A DNA stretch of 64,000 bases from JAAYTL01 sp031460505 (GCA_031460505.1 JAVKTT010000002.1:62001-126000); one strand, 5' to 3'. Counted from the stretch's first letter, positions 50,377 through 59,028 are shown. Notes: generated by a model from the sequence alone, not told the origin. A program made the numbers and translations.

Positions 50377-51903
50377 ATGTATTCCAAAATATGTACATGT
50401 GTATTACAAGGATTAGAAGGACATGTTGTAGAAGTGGAAACTGATCTATCTCGCGGTATGCCTGTATTCAATATAGTAGGATTAGCTGATACTGCAATAA
50501 AAGAATCAAAAGAAAGAGTAAGGGCTGCAATTAAGAATAGTGGATTTGATTTTCCGTTAAGTAGAATCACAATTAATCTTGCACCTGCGAATTTACGTAA
50601 AGATGGTTCCCAGATGGATTTATCTATTGCTATGGGGATTCTGATATCTAATGGTGTAGTAGATTGTGGTGATGATCTAAACACTGTTTTTCTTGGTGAG
50701 TTATCATTAGACGGTAAAGTTAATGGCATTGATGGTGCATTGCCTATGGTAATTTCTCTTAGAGAATATAATATAGAAAGATGTATAGTTCCATATGATA
50801 ATAGGGAAGAATGTAGTGTTATAAATAATATGGAAATTATACCTGTAAAAACTCTTAATGAAGTAGTTGACTATCTCAATAAGGATAAAGAAATAGAACC
50901 ATATTTAAAAAGTAAAATTTATAACCAAGATAATAGGGAGTATGAATTGGATTTTTTAGATATAAAAGGTCAAGAGAGCTTAAAGAGAGCATTAGAGATC
51001 GCAGCAGCTGGTAGCCATAACGCTCTTATACTAGGTCCGCCAGGCTCAGGAAAGACTATGGCTGTAAGAAGACTTCCTACAATATTACCAGAGCTTACAC
51101 TAGAAGAATCAATAGAAGTCACTAAGATATATAGCGTAGCTGGGCTATTGAAGAGTAAAGAACTTATTAAAGAAAGACCTTTTAGATCTCCACATCATAC
51201 TAGTTCAGCAATATCACTAATTGGTGGTGGTAGGATACCAAAACCTGGCGAAATTTCTTTATCGCATAATGGAGTTTTATTCTTAGATGAATTACCTGAA
51301 TTTCAAAAAAATGTATTAGAAGTATTAAGACAACCTATGGAAGATGGAGAGATTAATATCTCTCGCATAAATGCAAGCCTAAGTTATCCAGCCAAGTTTA
51401 TGTTGGTAGCAAGTATGAATCCATGTCCTTGTGGTTATTTTGGTGATCCTTTACATGATTGTAGCTGTAGTACTAGGGATATAGATAGATATTTAAATAA
51501 AATAAGTCATCCATTATTAGACAGGATAGATATACATTTAGAGGTACTCCCTGTAAAATATGAGGATTTAAAAATGGAAAATTATGGTGAATCCTCTCGT
51601 CAGATTAAGGAAAGAGTAAAAAAGGCTAGGCAGATTCAGTTAAATAGATTTAAGAAAGAAAATATTTATACCAATGCACAAATACCTAATAAATCAATAA
51701 TAAAATATTGTAAATTATCAAGTTCAACTGAGAAAATTATGGCTCAAGCCTTTAATAAATTCAAATTCAGTGCAAGAACATATAATAAAATACTCAAGGT
51801 TTCGAGAACCATTGCAGATTTAGCTGGTGAAGAGAGTATTCAGGATAGCCATATACTAGAAGCTATTGGATACAGAACCTTGAATAATGATTATTGGGGG
51901 TAG
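50377..51903 (+). CDS. comM: YifB/ComM-family AAA+ magnesium chelatase-like ATPase
   Basis: ComM-type ATPases are hexameric branch-migration helicases that aid recombination of incoming DNA. The 508-residue product has the N-terminal ChlI-like domain (GMPVFNIVGLADTAIKESKERVRAAI), Walker A GPPGSGKTM (about 219-227) and Walker B VLFLDELPEF. It also has a zinc-like CPCGYFGDPLHDCSC segment and a C-terminal helical lid. An in-frame stop at 50371 fixes the start at 50377; the nearest G-rich ribosome site is about 13 bases upstream, farther than usual. The next gene is dprA. Confidence 0.92.
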   Translation: MYSKICTCVLQGLEGHVVEVETDLSRGMPVFNIVGLADTAIKESKERVRAAIKNSGFDFPLSRITINLAPANLRKDGSQMDLSIAMGILISNGVVDCGDDLNTVFLGELSLDGKVNGIDGALPMVISLREYNIERCIVPYDNREECSVINNMEIIPVKTLNEVVDYLNKDKEIEPYLKSKIYNQDNREYELDFLDIKGQESLKRALEIAAAGSHNALILGPPGSGKTMAVRRLPTILPELTLEESIEVTKIYSVAGLLKSKELIKERPFRSPHHTSSAISLIGGGRIPKPGEISLSHNGVLFLDELPEFQKNVLEVLRQPMEDGEINISRINASLSYPAKFMLVASMNPCPCGYFGDPLHDCSCSTRDIDRYLNKISHPLLDRIDIHLEVLPVKYEDLKMENYGESSRQIKERVKKARQIQLNRFKKENIYTNAQIPNKSIIKYCKLSSSTEKIMAQAFNKFKFSARTYNKILKVSRTIADLAGEESIQDSHILEAIGYRTLNNDYWG

Positions 51904-51907
51904 GAAC

Positions 51908-53005
51908 ATGAGCAAATATTTAGAGAGAGATATTCTAATTTGGCTTAGCAGTATTAATATTAGTAATTCATCTATAAAGAAACTTTTTAATTACTTTACT
52001 GACATAAGAGAAATATTAGATGTTGGATCAGATAATCTATTTAAAATTCCTGGAATGAATAAAGACCATATTCAAAGAATTTTAACCAACAGATATGAAA
52101 CAAAAATTGATTATGTACTTAAACAGTTAAATGATAACAACATAAAAACATTAACATACATAGATGAAAATTATCCAACTACTTTGAATTACATATATGA
52201 TACTCCGTTTGTACTTTATTATAACGGTGAATTTAAAGAAGAGGATAAATTATCATTAGCTATTGTTGGTGCTAGGAAAGCTACTGCTTATGGGAAATGG
52301 GCTTGTGAAAAATTCACCAAGGAACTAGTTGATTTAGGGGTAACAATAGTAAGTGGATTAGCATTAGGGATTGATACTATTGCCCATAAAACTGCGTTGA
52401 AATACGGTGGTAGAACTGTTGCTATACTTGGTAATGGATTAGATGTTAAGTACCCAAAGAAAAATGAAAAATTGTATGATGAAATATCTAAAAATGGAGT
52501 AGTTCTTACTGAGTTTCCAATCGGTACTCAACCTTTGGCCTATAATTTCCCACAACGAAACAGAATTATTTCAGGTCTATCTTTAGCAGTAGTAGTTATT
52601 GAGGCTAAAGAAAAATCAGGGTCGTTAATTACTGCTCATCATGCTTTAGAACAAGGGAAGGATGTTTTTGCTGTTCCTGGTAATATTAATAGCATATACA
52701 GTGGCGGGACAAATAAATTGATCAAAGACGGAGCTTTCCCCTTATTAGATATTGATGATTTATTAGAAGAAATATATGAACTAAAAGAAAAAACACTAAA
52801 TAGCAAGTATGATAGTTTAGACTATACTGATTTAAGTGATACAGAAATTAAGATTGTTAATACACTTAAAGAAGGACCATTACATACTGATATGATTATC
52901 CATAAGAGTGGATTGGACACTTCTACTGTACTTAGCGTATTAACAATTTTGCAGATAAAAGGAATAATTAAAGAATTAACTAGAAGGACATATGCAATTA
53001 GTTAA
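51908..53005 (+). CDS. dprA: DNA-processing protein DprA
   Basis: DprA loads RecA on incoming single-stranded DNA in transformation and is also widespread in non-transforming bacteria. The 365-residue product has an N-terminal SAM-like region, a Rossmann domain (about 110-285) and a C-terminal winged helix (about 305-365). The Rossmann domain shows LAIVGARKATAYGKWA, VSGLALGIDTIAHKTAL, NGLDVKYPKKN, EFPIGTQPLAYNFPQRNRIISGLS and GSLITAHHALEQGKDVFAVPGNI. ATG at 51908 lies 5 bases after the comM stop and has GGGGG upstream. Confidence 0.95.
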   Translation: MSKYLERDILIWLSSINISNSSIKKLFNYFTDIREILDVGSDNLFKIPGMNKDHIQRILTNRYETKIDYVLKQLNDNNIKTLTYIDENYPTTLNYIYDTPFVLYYNGEFKEEDKLSLAIVGARKATAYGKWACEKFTKELVDLGVTIVSGLALGIDTIAHKTALKYGGRTVAILGNGLDVKYPKKNEKLYDEISKNGVVLTEFPIGTQPLAYNFPQRNRIISGLSLAVVVIEAKEKSGSLITAHHALEQGKDVFAVPGNINSIYSGGTNKLIKDGAFPLLDIDDLLEEIYELKEKTLNSKYDSLDYTDLSDTEIKIVNTLKEGPLHTDMIIHKSGLDTSTVLSVLTILQIKGIIKELTRRTYAIS

Positions 53006-53022
53006 TTTTGGAGGTGAATGTA

Positions 53023-55110
53023 TTGGCAAAGAATTTAGTAATCGTAGAGTCACCAGCAAAAGCCAAGACCATAGGAAAGTTTTTAGGTAGAAGCTATAAA
53101 GTAGTAGCTTCTGTTGGGCATGTTAGAGATTTACCTAAGAGTAAATTAGGGATTGATATAGAGAATAGCTATGAGCCTAATTATATTACTATCAGAGGAA
53201 AGGGTCCTGTAATCAGTGAGTTGAAAAAGGAAGCTAAGAAGGTTGATAAAATATATTTGGCAACTGACCCTGATAGAGAAGGAGAGGCTATTGCATGGCA
53301 TTTAGCTCATATATTAAATATTGACCTTGACGATAATGTTAGGGTGGAATTTAACGAAATAACAAAAGATGCCATTAAAAAGGCTATTAAAAGCCCTAGA
53401 AAACTTGATCAGGATTTAATAGATGCTCAACAAGCTAGAAGAATTCTTGATAGATTGGTTGGTTATAAAATCAGCCCTTTATTATGGAAGAAGATAAAGA
53501 AGGGATTAAGTGCTGGGAGGGTACAATCTGTTGCTTGTAAATTAATCTGTGATAGAGAAGATGAAATTAACAGCTTTATTCCAGAAGAGTACTGGAGTTT
53601 AAATGTATTACTAAATAAAGATAAAGATGAATTTGAAGCTAACTTTATAGGAAAATATATAGATAAAAAAGAAGAAAAAGTAAATCTTAAAAATAAACAC
53701 GAAGTAGACGATGTAATAAATAGTATCAATAGAGATAGGTTTGTTGTTGATGAGATTAAAAGAGGAGTAAGACGCAGAAACCCCTATGCACCATATACGA
53801 CAAGTACTATGCAACAAGATGCATCCAAGAAGCTTGGTTTTACAACTAAGAAAACGATGATAGTTGCTCAACAATTATACGAAGGAACCGATATAAAAGG
53901 TGAAGGTACTGTTGGACTTATTACCTATATGAGAACTGATTCTACAAGAGTATCTAAGGAAGCAGTTGATGCAGCAAAGGAATATATAATTGAAAACTAT
54001 GGTAAGGAATACTCTAATGGAGGTAAAGACTATAGCAAAAAGAGTAAGAAAAACTCACAAGATGCACATGAAGCTATAAGACCAACTGGAATATTTAGGG
54101 ATCCTAAACAAATAGAATCTTCTTTAACTAAGGATCAATATAAGTTATATAAATTAATTTGGGATAGGTTTATTGGTTCCCAAATGTCTCCTGCAAAGTA
54201 TGATACCCTTAGTGTTAATATATTAAGTAATGATAATTTATTTAGAACCACAGGAAGTATTCTGGTATTCCCAGGATTTTTGAAGGTCTATATTACTGTT
54301 GATGAAGAGGAAAAAGATAAGAAACTTCCTAATTTAGCTGAAGGGGACACTCTTAAATTAATTGATGTATTACCAAAACAACACTTTACTCAACCTCCTT
54401 CTAGATATAGTGAGTCTTCCTTAATTAAGACTATGGAAGAGTTAGGAATTGGTAGACCTAGTACTTACGCCCCTACTATATCAACTATTCTAGCAAGAGA
54501 TTACGTATATTTAGAAAAGAAGCTATTTTATCCTACTGAATTGGGTGTACTGGTTAATGACTTATTAAAGGAATATTTCAATAATATTGTAAATGAAGAA
54601 TTTACCGCAGATCTAGAAGATAAATTAGATGAAATTGCTGATGGAGATCTTGCATGGCGTTCTGTAGTTGATAATTTTTATGGGGATTTTAAAGACGTAT
54701 TATCAAAGGCCGAAGAGGAAATAGATAAAATTGAGATTCAAGATGAAGTCACAGATGAAATCTGTGAAAAGTGTGGCAGAAATATGGTAATTAAAATGGG
54801 TCGTTTTGGTAAATTTTTAGCTTGTCCAGGATATCCTGAATGTAAAAATACAAAGGCATTACTTGATAAAATTAATGTAAAATGTCCAAGTTGCGATACC
54901 GGTGAAGTAGTCCGTAAAAGATCTAAAAAAGGTAGAGTTTTTTTTGGGTGTACTAATTATCCGGAATGTGAATTTGTATCATGGAACGAACCAGTGGAAG
55001 AGAAATGTCCAAAATGTGGAGAATATATGATATTAAAAAGAAGTAAAAAAGGAAATAGTATTTCATGTACAAATAAAGAATGTGGATATGTGAAAACTAA
55101 TATAAATTAA
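53023..55110 (+). CDS. topA: DNA topoisomerase I
   Basis: TopA relaxes negative supercoils. The 695-residue product starts MAKNLVIVESPAKAKTIGKFLG (Toprim domain, with TDPDREGEAIAWH metal site). It has the catalytic tyrosine in LITYMRTDSTR (about residue 300) and IGRPSTYAPTISTI. Three C-terminal zinc ribbons (CEKCG...CPGYPEC, CPSCD...CTNYPEC, CPKCG...CTNKECG) run from about 585 to 690. The start is TTG at 53023, giving the family N-terminus with GGAGG 8 bases upstream. A terminator follows. Confidence 0.97.
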   Translation: MAKNLVIVESPAKAKTIGKFLGRSYKVVASVGHVRDLPKSKLGIDIENSYEPNYITIRGKGPVISELKKEAKKVDKIYLATDPDREGEAIAWHLAHILNIDLDDNVRVEFNEITKDAIKKAIKSPRKLDQDLIDAQQARRILDRLVGYKISPLLWKKIKKGLSAGRVQSVACKLICDREDEINSFIPEEYWSLNVLLNKDKDEFEANFIGKYIDKKEEKVNLKNKHEVDDVINSINRDRFVVDEIKRGVRRRNPYAPYTTSTMQQDASKKLGFTTKKTMIVAQQLYEGTDIKGEGTVGLITYMRTDSTRVSKEAVDAAKEYIIENYGKEYSNGGKDYSKKSKKNSQDAHEAIRPTGIFRDPKQIESSLTKDQYKLYKLIWDRFIGSQMSPAKYDTLSVNILSNDNLFRTTGSILVFPGFLKVYITVDEEEKDKKLPNLAEGDTLKLIDVLPKQHFTQPPSRYSESSLIKTMEELGIGRPSTYAPTISTILARDYVYLEKKLFYPTELGVLVNDLLKEYFNNIVNEEFTADLEDKLDEIADGDLAWRSVVDNFYGDFKDVLSKAEEEIDKIEIQDEVTDEICEKCGRNMVIKMGRFGKFLACPGYPECKNTKALLDKINVKCPSCDTGEVVRKRSKKGRVFFGCTNYPECEFVSWNEPVEEKCPKCGEYMILKRSKKGNSISCTNKECGYVKTNIN

Positions 55111-55112
55111 AA

Positions 55113-55150
55113 AATACTGTACTTTTTGTAAAAAGTGTAGTATTCTTTTA
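55113..55150 (+). terminator. Intrinsic terminator after topA
   Basis: A 14-bp stem with two G-U pairs (55113-55126 with 55131-55144) and a four-base loop is followed by CTTTTAATT. It separates the dprA-topA transcript from codY. Confidence 0.8.
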
Positions 55151-55155
55151 ATTAG

Positions 55156-55170
55156 AATATTCAGAATTTG
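55156..55170 (+). promoter_or_regulatory. Possible CodY-binding site upstream of codY
   Basis: The 15 bases at 55156-55170 match the published CodY box (AATTTTCWGAAAATT) at 11 of 15 positions, including the central TTCAGAA. CodY autoregulates in several Firmicutes. Four mismatches in AT-rich DNA make chance occurrence quite possible. The same region forms a 7-bp hairpin (TCAGAAT with ATTCTGA, 55161-55180). Confidence 0.3.
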
Positions 55171-55234
55171 CATATTCTGAGTAACATTGTTAATAGTTAG
55201 ATATTAATATATAAAATATGAGGAGGACAAGTTC

Positions 55235-56014
55235 GTGGAAAGTTTGTTACAAAAAACTAGAAAATTAAACAAAACATTACAAAGTTATGGTACACAACCA
55301 ATAGCATTTTCTGAAATTAGTAAAATATTAAGTGAAATTTTAGATGCAAATGTTTATATTGCAAGTAAAAAAGGTAGAGTATTAGGATATCAATTATCCT
55401 CAGGGTTTAAGTGTGATGTTGTTGAAAATGAGGTAATCAAGAATCAAAGATTTCCAAAGAAGTATAATGATGATTTACTTACAGTCTCAGAAACAAATGA
55501 AAATGTGACTGATTTTCATGAGTGTGTATTTGATGAATTTACAGAATGTGATCACCCTGGTAAAATTGCTACTATAGTTCCTATAAACTGTGGTGGGGAA
55601 AGACTTGGTACTTTAGTATTAGCTAGATTCAATAGAGAATTTGCAATAGAGGATCTAATTCTTGCTGAATATAGTGCTACTATTGTAGGTATGGAAATTT
55701 TGAGAGCTAAGAGTGAAGAAATTGAGGAAGAAGCTAGAAAGAAGTCTGTTGTTCAAATGGCTATTAGTACATTATCATACTCTGAACTAGAAGCTATGGA
55801 GCATATATTTAATGAGTTAGATGGGCCAGAGGGCTTATTAGTAGCTAGTAAAATTGCAGATAGAGTTGGAATTACAAGGTCTGTAATAGTAAATGCACTA
55901 CGTAAATTTGAAAGTGCTGGAGTTATAGAATCCCGCTCATTAGGTATGAAGGGGACTCATATTAAGATATTAAATGATAGATTAGTTGAAGAACTAAAAA
56001 AAGCAAGGCAATAA
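55235..56014 (+). CDS. codY: GTP- and branched-chain amino acid-sensing transcriptional regulator CodY
   Basis: CodY represses nutrient-limitation genes when GTP and isoleucine are abundant. The 259-residue product has the N-terminal ligand-binding GAF domain (about 1-155), a linker helix, and a C-terminal winged helix-turn-helix (ASKIADRVGITRSVIVNALRKFE, then SLGMKGTHIKILN at about 238-250). The start is GTG at 55235 after GAGGAGG, 8 bases away. In this lineage it sits between topA and rpsB without hslUV or flagellar genes, the clostridial arrangement. It is the only global regulator in the window. Confidence 0.97.
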   Translation: MESLLQKTRKLNKTLQSYGTQPIAFSEISKILSEILDANVYIASKKGRVLGYQLSSGFKCDVVENEVIKNQRFPKKYNDDLLTVSETNENVTDFHECVFDEFTECDHPGKIATIVPINCGGERLGTLVLARFNREFAIEDLILAEYSATIVGMEILRAKSEEIEEEARKKSVVQMAISTLSYSELEAMEHIFNELDGPEGLLVASKIADRVGITRSVIVNALRKFESAGVIESRSLGMKGTHIKILNDRLVEELKKARQ

Positions 56015-56050
56015 TCATTACAAAACATTGTTAAAAACATGAAATAATCA

Positions 56051-56079
56051 TTGATTATTAAATTTCAGTATGTTATACT
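56051..56079 (+). promoter_or_regulatory. Extended -10 promoter for rpsB-tsf
   Basis: TTGATT (56051-56056), 17 bases, then TATACT (56074-56079) preceded by TGT. The start near 56086 gives a leader of about 98 bases with a strong fold before rpsB. Confidence 0.75.
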
Positions 56080-56096
56080 ACTATAGTGATTACACA

Positions 56097-56155
56097 CATT
56101 CCCTGATATTCTAGGAAGTCCCAAGACATGGGCCTAAGGATATATGAAGGGAATG
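56097..56155 (+). promoter_or_regulatory. Structured rpsB 5' leader (putative r-protein S2 autoregulatory element)
   Basis: The leader folds as one long hairpin. The base stem is CATTCCCT (56097-56104) with AGGGAATG (56148-56155). The middle stem is ATATTCT plus AGG (56106-56115) with CCTA, a bulged A, then AGGATAT (56133-56143). The apical stem is CCCA (56120-56123) with TGGG (56129-56132) around AGACA. It lies between a good promoter and the rpsB ribosome site, as expected of ribosomal-protein feedback leaders. I infer its role from fold and position; ligand identity is not shown. Confidence 0.6.
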
Positions 56156-56183
56156 GAGGAATAAAACTTGGAGGTGAATTTAT

Positions 56184-56909
56184 ATGTCAGTTATTACAAT
56201 GAAAAGTTTATTAGAAGCTGGAGTTCATTTCGGACATCAAACTAGAAGATGGAATCCTAAAATGGCTCAATATATCTTTACAGAGAGAAATGGTATCTAT
56301 ATTATTGACTTACAAAAAACAGTTAAGAAAGTAGAAACTGCATATGATTTTGTAAAGGAAGTTATAGCTGAAGGTGGAGAAGTACTATTTGTTGGTACTA
56401 AAAAACAAGCTCAAGAAGCTATCGAATCAGAAGCCAAAAGATGTAATATGCCATATGTTAATCAAAGATGGTTAGGTGGTATGTTAACAAACTATGGTAC
56501 TATCAGAAAAAGAATCGATAGATTACATGAATTAGTTAAAATGGAAGAAGAAGGTATCTTTGATGTTCTACCTAAAAAAGAAGTTATTCAATTAAGACAT
56601 GAAGCAGAAAGATTGGAAAAATTCTTAGGCGGAATCAAAAACATGGAAAGACTTCCAGATGTTTTATATGTAGTAGATCCAAGAAAAGAGAGAATCGCAG
56701 TTAAAGAAGCTCATATTCTTGGTATTCCAGTTGTAGGTATTGTTGATACTAACTGTGACCCAGATGAAATTGACTTTGTAATACCTGGAAATGATGATGC
56801 TATAAGAGCGGTAAAATTATTGACTGAAACTATAGCAAATGCAGTTCTAGAAGGTAAACAAGGTGAACAAATAGAATCTGAACAAGATAAAGAATCTGTT
56901 GAGGAATAA
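56184..56909 (+). CDS. rpsB: 30S ribosomal protein uS2
   Basis: uS2 joins the 30S late and stabilises uS1-type binding. The 241-residue product begins MSVITMKSLLEAGVHFGHQTRRWNPKM, has YIFTERNGIYIIDLQKT, VNQRWLGGMLTNYGTIRKRIDRL and PDVLYVVDPRKERIAV. It ends in an acidic tail. GGAGGTGAA is 6-8 bases upstream. It has its own promoter and leader and is followed by a terminator-like hairpin before tsf. Confidence 0.97.
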   Translation: MSVITMKSLLEAGVHFGHQTRRWNPKMAQYIFTERNGIYIIDLQKTVKKVETAYDFVKEVIAEGGEVLFVGTKKQAQEAIESEAKRCNMPYVNQRWLGGMLTNYGTIRKRIDRLHELVKMEEEGIFDVLPKKEVIQLRHEAERLEKFLGGIKNMERLPDVLYVVDPRKERIAVKEAHILGIPVVGIVDTNCDPDEIDFVIPGNDDAIRAVKLLTETIANAVLEGKQGEQIESEQDKESVEE

Positions 56910-56915
56910 TTAGAA

Positions 56916-56962
56916 AGGTAAGGGTTCTAAGGTATGTCGCCTTTTAGCTCTTACCCTTTTTT
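56916..56962 (+). terminator. Terminator/attenuator between rpsB and tsf
   Basis: GGTAAG (56917-56922) pairs with CTTACC (56950-56955), and an inner CTAAGG (56927-56932) pairs with CCTT plus AG (56940-56947). A run of T follows (56957-56962). Partial termination here would give less tsf than rpsB message. Confidence 0.7.
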
Positions 56963-56984
56963 AACAATATGAGGAGGGATATAT

Positions 56985-57632
56985 ATGAGTATAAGTGCTT
57001 CACTAGTTAAAGATTTAAGGGAAAGAAGCGGAGCTGGAATGATGGATTGTAAGAAAGCTCTAGTTGAAACCAATGGAGATATTGAAAAAGCTATAGATTT
57101 ATTAAGAGAAAAAGGTTTAGCTTCAGCTGCTAAAAAGGCAGGTAGAATAGCATCTGAAGGTTTAGTTGAATCATATATACATGGTGGAAGAATTGGAGTT
57201 CTAATTGAAGTTAACTCTGAAACTGACTTTGTTGCTAAGAATGAAGAATTTAAAGAGTTTGTTAAAGATATGGCTATGCAAGTAGCTGCTGCAAACCCAA
57301 AATACGTAAAAAGAGAAGACGTTCCAGAAGAAGAAGTAGAAAGAGAAAGACATGTTCTTATTCAACAAGCTATGAATGAAGGAAAACCTGAACACATAGC
57401 CCAAAAAATGGTTGAAGGTAGAATGGGTAAATTCTTTGAACAAATTTGTCTATTAGACCAACAATTTATAAAAGATTCCGACAAAAAAGTATCTGATATT
57501 CTAAGTGAAAAAATTTCAAAGATTGGTGAAAATCTTGTAATTAGAAGATTTGTAAGATTCGAAGTTGGAGAAGGCTTAGAAAAGAGAGAAGAAAATTTCG
57601 CTGAAGAAGTAGCAAAACAAATGGGACAATAA
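56985..57632 (+). CDS. tsf: Elongation factor Ts
   Basis: EF-Ts exchanges GDP for GTP on EF-Tu. The 215-residue product belongs to the shorter Firmicutes/thermophile type. It has the UBA-like N-terminus VKDLRERSGAGMMDCKKALVETNGDIEKAIDLLREKG and the core HGGRIGVLIEVNSETDFVAKNEEFKEF. The C-terminal helices end in VAKQMGQ. AGGAGGG lies 6-7 bases before the ATG. It is followed by a stop-adjacent hairpin before pyrH. Confidence 0.97.
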   Translation: MSISASLVKDLRERSGAGMMDCKKALVETNGDIEKAIDLLREKGLASAAKKAGRIASEGLVESYIHGGRIGVLIEVNSETDFVAKNEEFKEFVKDMAMQVAAANPKYVKREDVPEEEVERERHVLIQQAMNEGKPEHIAQKMVEGRMGKFFEQICLLDQQFIKDSDKKVSDILSEKISKIGENLVIRRFVRFEVGEGLEKREENFAEEVAKQMGQ

Positions 57633-57634
57633 TC

Positions 57635-57663
57635 AAATGGAGAACACATGTTGTTCTCCATTT
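57635..57663 (+). other. 12-bp hairpin just after tsf
   Basis: AAATGGAGAACA (57635-57646) is exactly complementary to 57652-57663 around a five-base loop. The sequence after the stem (CAGTAAGC) is not T-rich, so it is not a standard terminator. It begins 3 bases after the tsf stop and ends 45 bases before pyrH. Confidence 0.65.
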
Positions 57664-57707
57664 CAGTAAGCAAAGATTTATTTACATAAGGGAGTGAATT
57701 GAATTAT

Positions 57708-58421
57708 ATGAAACCCATATTCAATAGAATAGTTTTGAAATTAAGTGGTGAAGCTTTAGCAGGTGATAAAGGATCTGGCATAGACAACACTACAATAAAT
57801 AGAATTGCAAATGAAATTAAACAGATTCATGATATAGGAGTTGAGGTTTCAGTTGTAGTTGGTGGAGGAAATTTTTGGAGAGGCGCAAGTGTTAAGGAAA
57901 TGGACAGAACTACCTCAGATCATATGGGAATGTTAGGTACCGTTATGAATGCATTAGCTTTACAAGATGCTCTTGAAAAAATGGACGTAATAACTAGGGT
58001 ACAATCAGCTATTGAAATGAATCAAATAGCAGAACCCTATATTAGAAGAAGAGCTATTAGACACTTAGAAAAAGGTCGTGTAGTTATCTTTGCTGCTGGT
58101 TCTGGAAATCCATATTTTTCTACTGATACAGCTGCAGCACTCCGAGCTGCTGAGGTTGAAGCTGAAGTAATCCTATTAGCTAAAAAAGGAGTAGATGGAG
58201 TTTATGATTCTGATCCCAAACTCAATGATTCAGCTAAAAAGTTTGATACGTTGAATTATATTAATATACTTAATATGGGATTAGGAATTATGGATTCTAC
58301 GGCAACTTCTTTATGTATGGACAACAATATTCCATTAATAGTGTTTGGAATTGATGAACCAAATAATATAGTTAATGTTGTTTTAGGTAAAAAAATAGGT
58401 ACACATGTAAAGGAGGAATAA
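57708..58421 (+). CDS. pyrH: UMP kinase
   Basis: PyrH phosphorylates UMP to UDP and is allosterically controlled by UTP and GTP. The 237-residue amino-acid-kinase-fold protein has VLKLSGEALAG, VVVGGGNFWRGA, DHMGMLGTVMNALAL, AAGSGNPYFSTDTAAALRA and LAKKGVDGVYDSDPK. Two starts are possible: ATG 57708, which matches most relatives, or TTG 57699. GGGAG at 57690-57694 is 13 bases from the first and 4 from the second, so neither is ideal. frr follows after 2 bases. Confidence 0.96.
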   Translation: MKPIFNRIVLKLSGEALAGDKGSGIDNTTINRIANEIKQIHDIGVEVSVVVGGGNFWRGASVKEMDRTTSDHMGMLGTVMNALALQDALEKMDVITRVQSAIEMNQIAEPYIRRRAIRHLEKGRVVIFAAGSGNPYFSTDTAAALRAAEVEAEVILLAKKGVDGVYDSDPKLNDSAKKFDTLNYINILNMGLGIMDSTATSLCMDNNIPLIVFGIDEPNNIVNVVLGKKIGTHVKEE

Positions 58422-58423
58422 TT

Positions 58424-58981
58424 ATGAGTTTACAAATCTACAAAGAAACAGAAGACAAGATGAAAAAGACAATCGCTGTTTTTAAGGAGGAATTACAAGG
58501 TATTAGAGCAGGAAGAGCTAATCCACAATTATTGGATAAAATCTCTGTCGACTACTATGGACAATTAACTCCGCTAAAACAAGTTGCAAGTGTTTCTGCT
58601 CCAGAACCGAGATTATTGGCAATACAACCATGGGATGCTAAGTTGATACCTCTAATTGAAAAGGAAATACTTAAATCTGACCTTGGTATTAATCCTTCAA
58701 ATGACGGGAAAATAATCAGATTAGCTATACCTCAACTAACAGAAGAGAGAAGGCTGGATTTAACTAAAATAGTTAGGAAAAATTCAGAGAGTTCAAAGGT
58801 TGCAGTTAGAAATATTAGAAGAGATAGTATTGACCAAGTTAAGAAAATGGAAAAAAACAAAGAATTAACCGAAGATGAAAGAAAACAAGCGGAAGATGAA
58901 ATACAAAAAATAACTGATAAATTTATTGAAGAAATAGATTCTATTACTAAGAAAAAAGAAGAAGAGTTAATGGAAATTTAG
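58424..58981 (+). CDS. frr: Ribosome recycling factor
   Basis: RRF splits post-termination ribosomes with EF-G. The 185-residue product has the tRNA-mimic three-helix bundle with GIRAGRANPQLLDKISVDYYGQ, PLKQVASVSAPEPRLLAIQPWD and RKNSESSKVAVRNIRRDSIDQVKKMEK. AGGAGG lies 7 bases before the ATG. A 15-bp hairpin starts at its stop codon. Confidence 0.97.
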   Translation: MSLQIYKETEDKMKKTIAVFKEELQGIRAGRANPQLLDKISVDYYGQLTPLKQVASVSAPEPRLLAIQPWDAKLIPLIEKEILKSDLGINPSNDGKIIRLAIPQLTEERRLDLTKIVRKNSESSKVAVRNIRRDSIDQVKKMEKNKELTEDERKQAEDEIQKITDKFIEEIDSITKKKEEELMEI

Positions 58982-59014
58982 TAAAACCCCTTCTTAAAGG
59001 AAGGGGTTTTACTA
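58979..59014 (+). other. 15-bp hairpin spanning the frr stop codon
   Basis: Bases 58979-58993 are perfectly complementary to 59000-59014 around a six-base loop, with the TAG stop in the first arm. The T-run (TTTT) is inside the second arm rather than after it, and a G-rich ribosome site for uppS follows at once. It may partly terminate or protect the upstream pyrH-frr message. Confidence 0.7.
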
Positions 59015-59028
59015 CTGGGGGATGCATT

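Noticed and set aside
55187..55215. TTGTTA-17-TATAAA promoter for codY
   Set aside because: The implied start (near 55222) lies within the AGGAGG ribosome site, leaving no usable leader.
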